Of a DNA stretch of 64,000 bases, positions 63,314 through 64,000 are shown one piece after another. Source of the stretch: Flintibacter muris. GTDB lineage: Bacteria > Bacillota > Clostridia > Oscillospirales > Oscillospiraceae. The position numbers were made by a program, and so were the translations under genes. A model generated the notes under the pieces. It did not search any database. It saw only the letters and a list, made by a program, of their open reading frames with translations, and had not been told where the DNA came from. Each line of letters starts with the position of its first letter. Position 1 is the first letter of the stretch. The DNA is taken from NCBI RefSeq assembly GCF_943192995.1, contig NZ_CALPCP010000002.1, positions 124,001 to 188,000 of the forward strand, read 5' to 3'.

Positions 63314-64000
63314 ATGATCCGATTTGAATGTGACTACACCACCGGGGCCCACCCGAAGATTTTGGAGGCGCTGGTAAACAGCAATCTGGAGGCCTGCCCC
63401 GGATACGGGGTGGACGGCCACTGCGAACAGGCCCGGATGATGCTCCGGGAGCTGTGTCAGTCTCCGGAGGCGGGGGTCCACTTTCTGGTGGGCGGCACCC
63501 AGGCCAACACCACCGTCATTGCCGCCGCCCTGCGCCCCCACCAGGGGGTTCTGTGCGCCGGGACGGGGCATATCAACGTCCATGAGTCGGGGGCCATTGA
63601 GTCCACCGGCCACAAGGTGCTCTCCCTGCCCTCTGAAAACGGAAAAATTACCGCTGGGCAGATCGACGCTTACTGCCAGGCCCACTATGACGACGTGGCC
63701 TGGGAGCACATGGTCCAGCCTGGAATGGTGTACCTCTCCCTCCCCACCGAGCTGGGCACCGTATACACCCTGGCCGAGCTGGAGGAGATCAGCCGGACCG
63801 CCCGCCGGTGGAAGCTGCCCCTGTTTGTGGACGGGGCAAGGCTGGCCTGCGCTCTGGCGGCCTCAGACATCACGCTGCCCGACCTGGCCCGGCTGTGCGA
63901 CATGTTCTACCTGGGTGGCACCAAGGCGGGACTGCTCTTTGGCGAGGCGGTTGTAATTACCAACCCCGCCCTGAACCGGGATTTCCGCTATCTTATCAAG
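63314..64000 (+). CDS. Threonine aldolase-like PLP enzyme, C-terminus beyond the window
   Basis: The first 229 codons of a fold-type I PLP enzyme in the beta-eliminating lyase/L-threonine aldolase family; no stop before the edge. It starts MIRFECDYTTGAHPKILEAL after AGGAG. Landmarks: HFLVGGTQANTTVIAAAL, HINVHESGAIESTGHKVL, LPTELGTVYTLAELEEI, LPLFVDGARLACAL (the Asp-Gly-Ala-Arg that contacts PLP) and the lysine segment FYLGGTKAGLLFGE. It would split threonine or allo-threonine to glycine and acetaldehyde. The canonical aldolase start is usually longer, with a TPEM-type segment not seen here, so a related lyase is possible. Confidence 0.86.
   Translation, partial: MIRFECDYTTGAHPKILEALVNSNLEACPGYGVDGHCEQARMMLRELCQSPEAGVHFLVGGTQANTTVIAAALRPHQGVLCAGTGHINVHESGAIESTGHKVLSLPSENGKITAGQIDAYCQAHYDDVAWEHMVQPGMVYLSLPTELGTVYTLAELEEISRTARRWKLPLFVDGARLACALAASDITLPDLARLCDMFYLGGTKAGLLFGEAVVITNPALNRDFRYLIK

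Overview
The window looks like a chromosomal segment of a GC-rich, spore-forming, low-oxygen gut-type Clostridia, most likely Oscillospiraceae (Flavonifractor/Lawsonibacter-like). This placement is inferred from protein style, GC-rich codon use, Shine-Dalgarno starts, Spo0A, a CotF-type coat protein, HrcA/CIRCE heat-shock control, T-box and TPP riboswitches and a two-gene SmsCB iron-sulfur system. There is no prophage, rRNA, tRNA or CRISPR array. Both edge genes are cut: pyruvate phosphate dikinase on the left and a threonine-aldolase-like enzyme on the right.

Layout. 0-2.4 kb: ppdK start, a DUF1294 membrane protein, a 1-phosphofructokinase-like kinase and an SGNH hydrolase. 2.7-9.1 kb: a sigma-A promoter, a leader of about 680 nt with four tandem cyclic-di-GMP-I (GEMM-I) aptamers, then an 1882-residue SLH-anchored surface protein. 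9.1-13.3 kb: XpaC-like, VanW and DUF2461 genes. 13.4-13.9 kb: a promoter and a perfect terminator bracket a transcript of about 440 nt with no convincing ORF, a candidate structured RNA. 14-16.8 kb: clpB behind a perfect CIRCE. 17-27 kb: 5-oxoproline use (symporter-pxpB-pxpC-pxpA), then a hydroxyacid dehydrogenase, glycerate 2-kinase, aminotransferase, LysR and RraA-like group that could carry serine/hydroxypyruvate carbon to 2-phosphoglycerate. 27-30.3 kb: a TPP-riboswitch-controlled thiamine/pyrimidine ABC importer. 30.3-33 kb: an HPr-like protein and a FIST/cytosolic-MCP sensory pair whose FIST gene carries an in-frame amber codon. 33-39.5 kb: spore-coat-type small genes, a decayed SDR gene, a ROK-like protein, hisD, spo0A and a TSCPD protein. 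39.7-42.6 kb: a glyoxalase, a CLC-F-type fluoride antiporter and a CBS/CorC protein. 43-49.1 kb: argG-argH-argJ-argB-argF. 49-57.6 kb (minus): secreted proteins, mazF, alr, a lipoprotein, nnr and smsC-smsB. 57.7-63.2 kb: a Phe T-box ahead of a polysaccharide deacetylase, pheS and pheT.

Three families of short non-coding palindromic repeats (called R1, R2 and R3 here) are scattered between genes. R1 has terminal inverted repeats (TATAGCAAT...) around a GGGGCGGCC palindrome. R2 (AAGCCTCC...GGAGG) sits repeatedly between genes of the same operon. R3 has CACAGAAATCA termini or a GTAGGGCGGGACG core. They look like MITEs or REP-like elements, have shaped promoters and gene ends, and explain most of the odd intergenic DNA.

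The strongest leads are the four-aptamer c-di-GMP leader with two competing hairpins, the orphan RNA at 13.4-13.9 kb, a DAACS transporter that has lost the acidic-side-chain Arg and lies beside pxpABC (candidate 5-oxoproline carrier), the amber-interrupted FIST gene, and the deacetylase captured between a Phe T-box and pheST.
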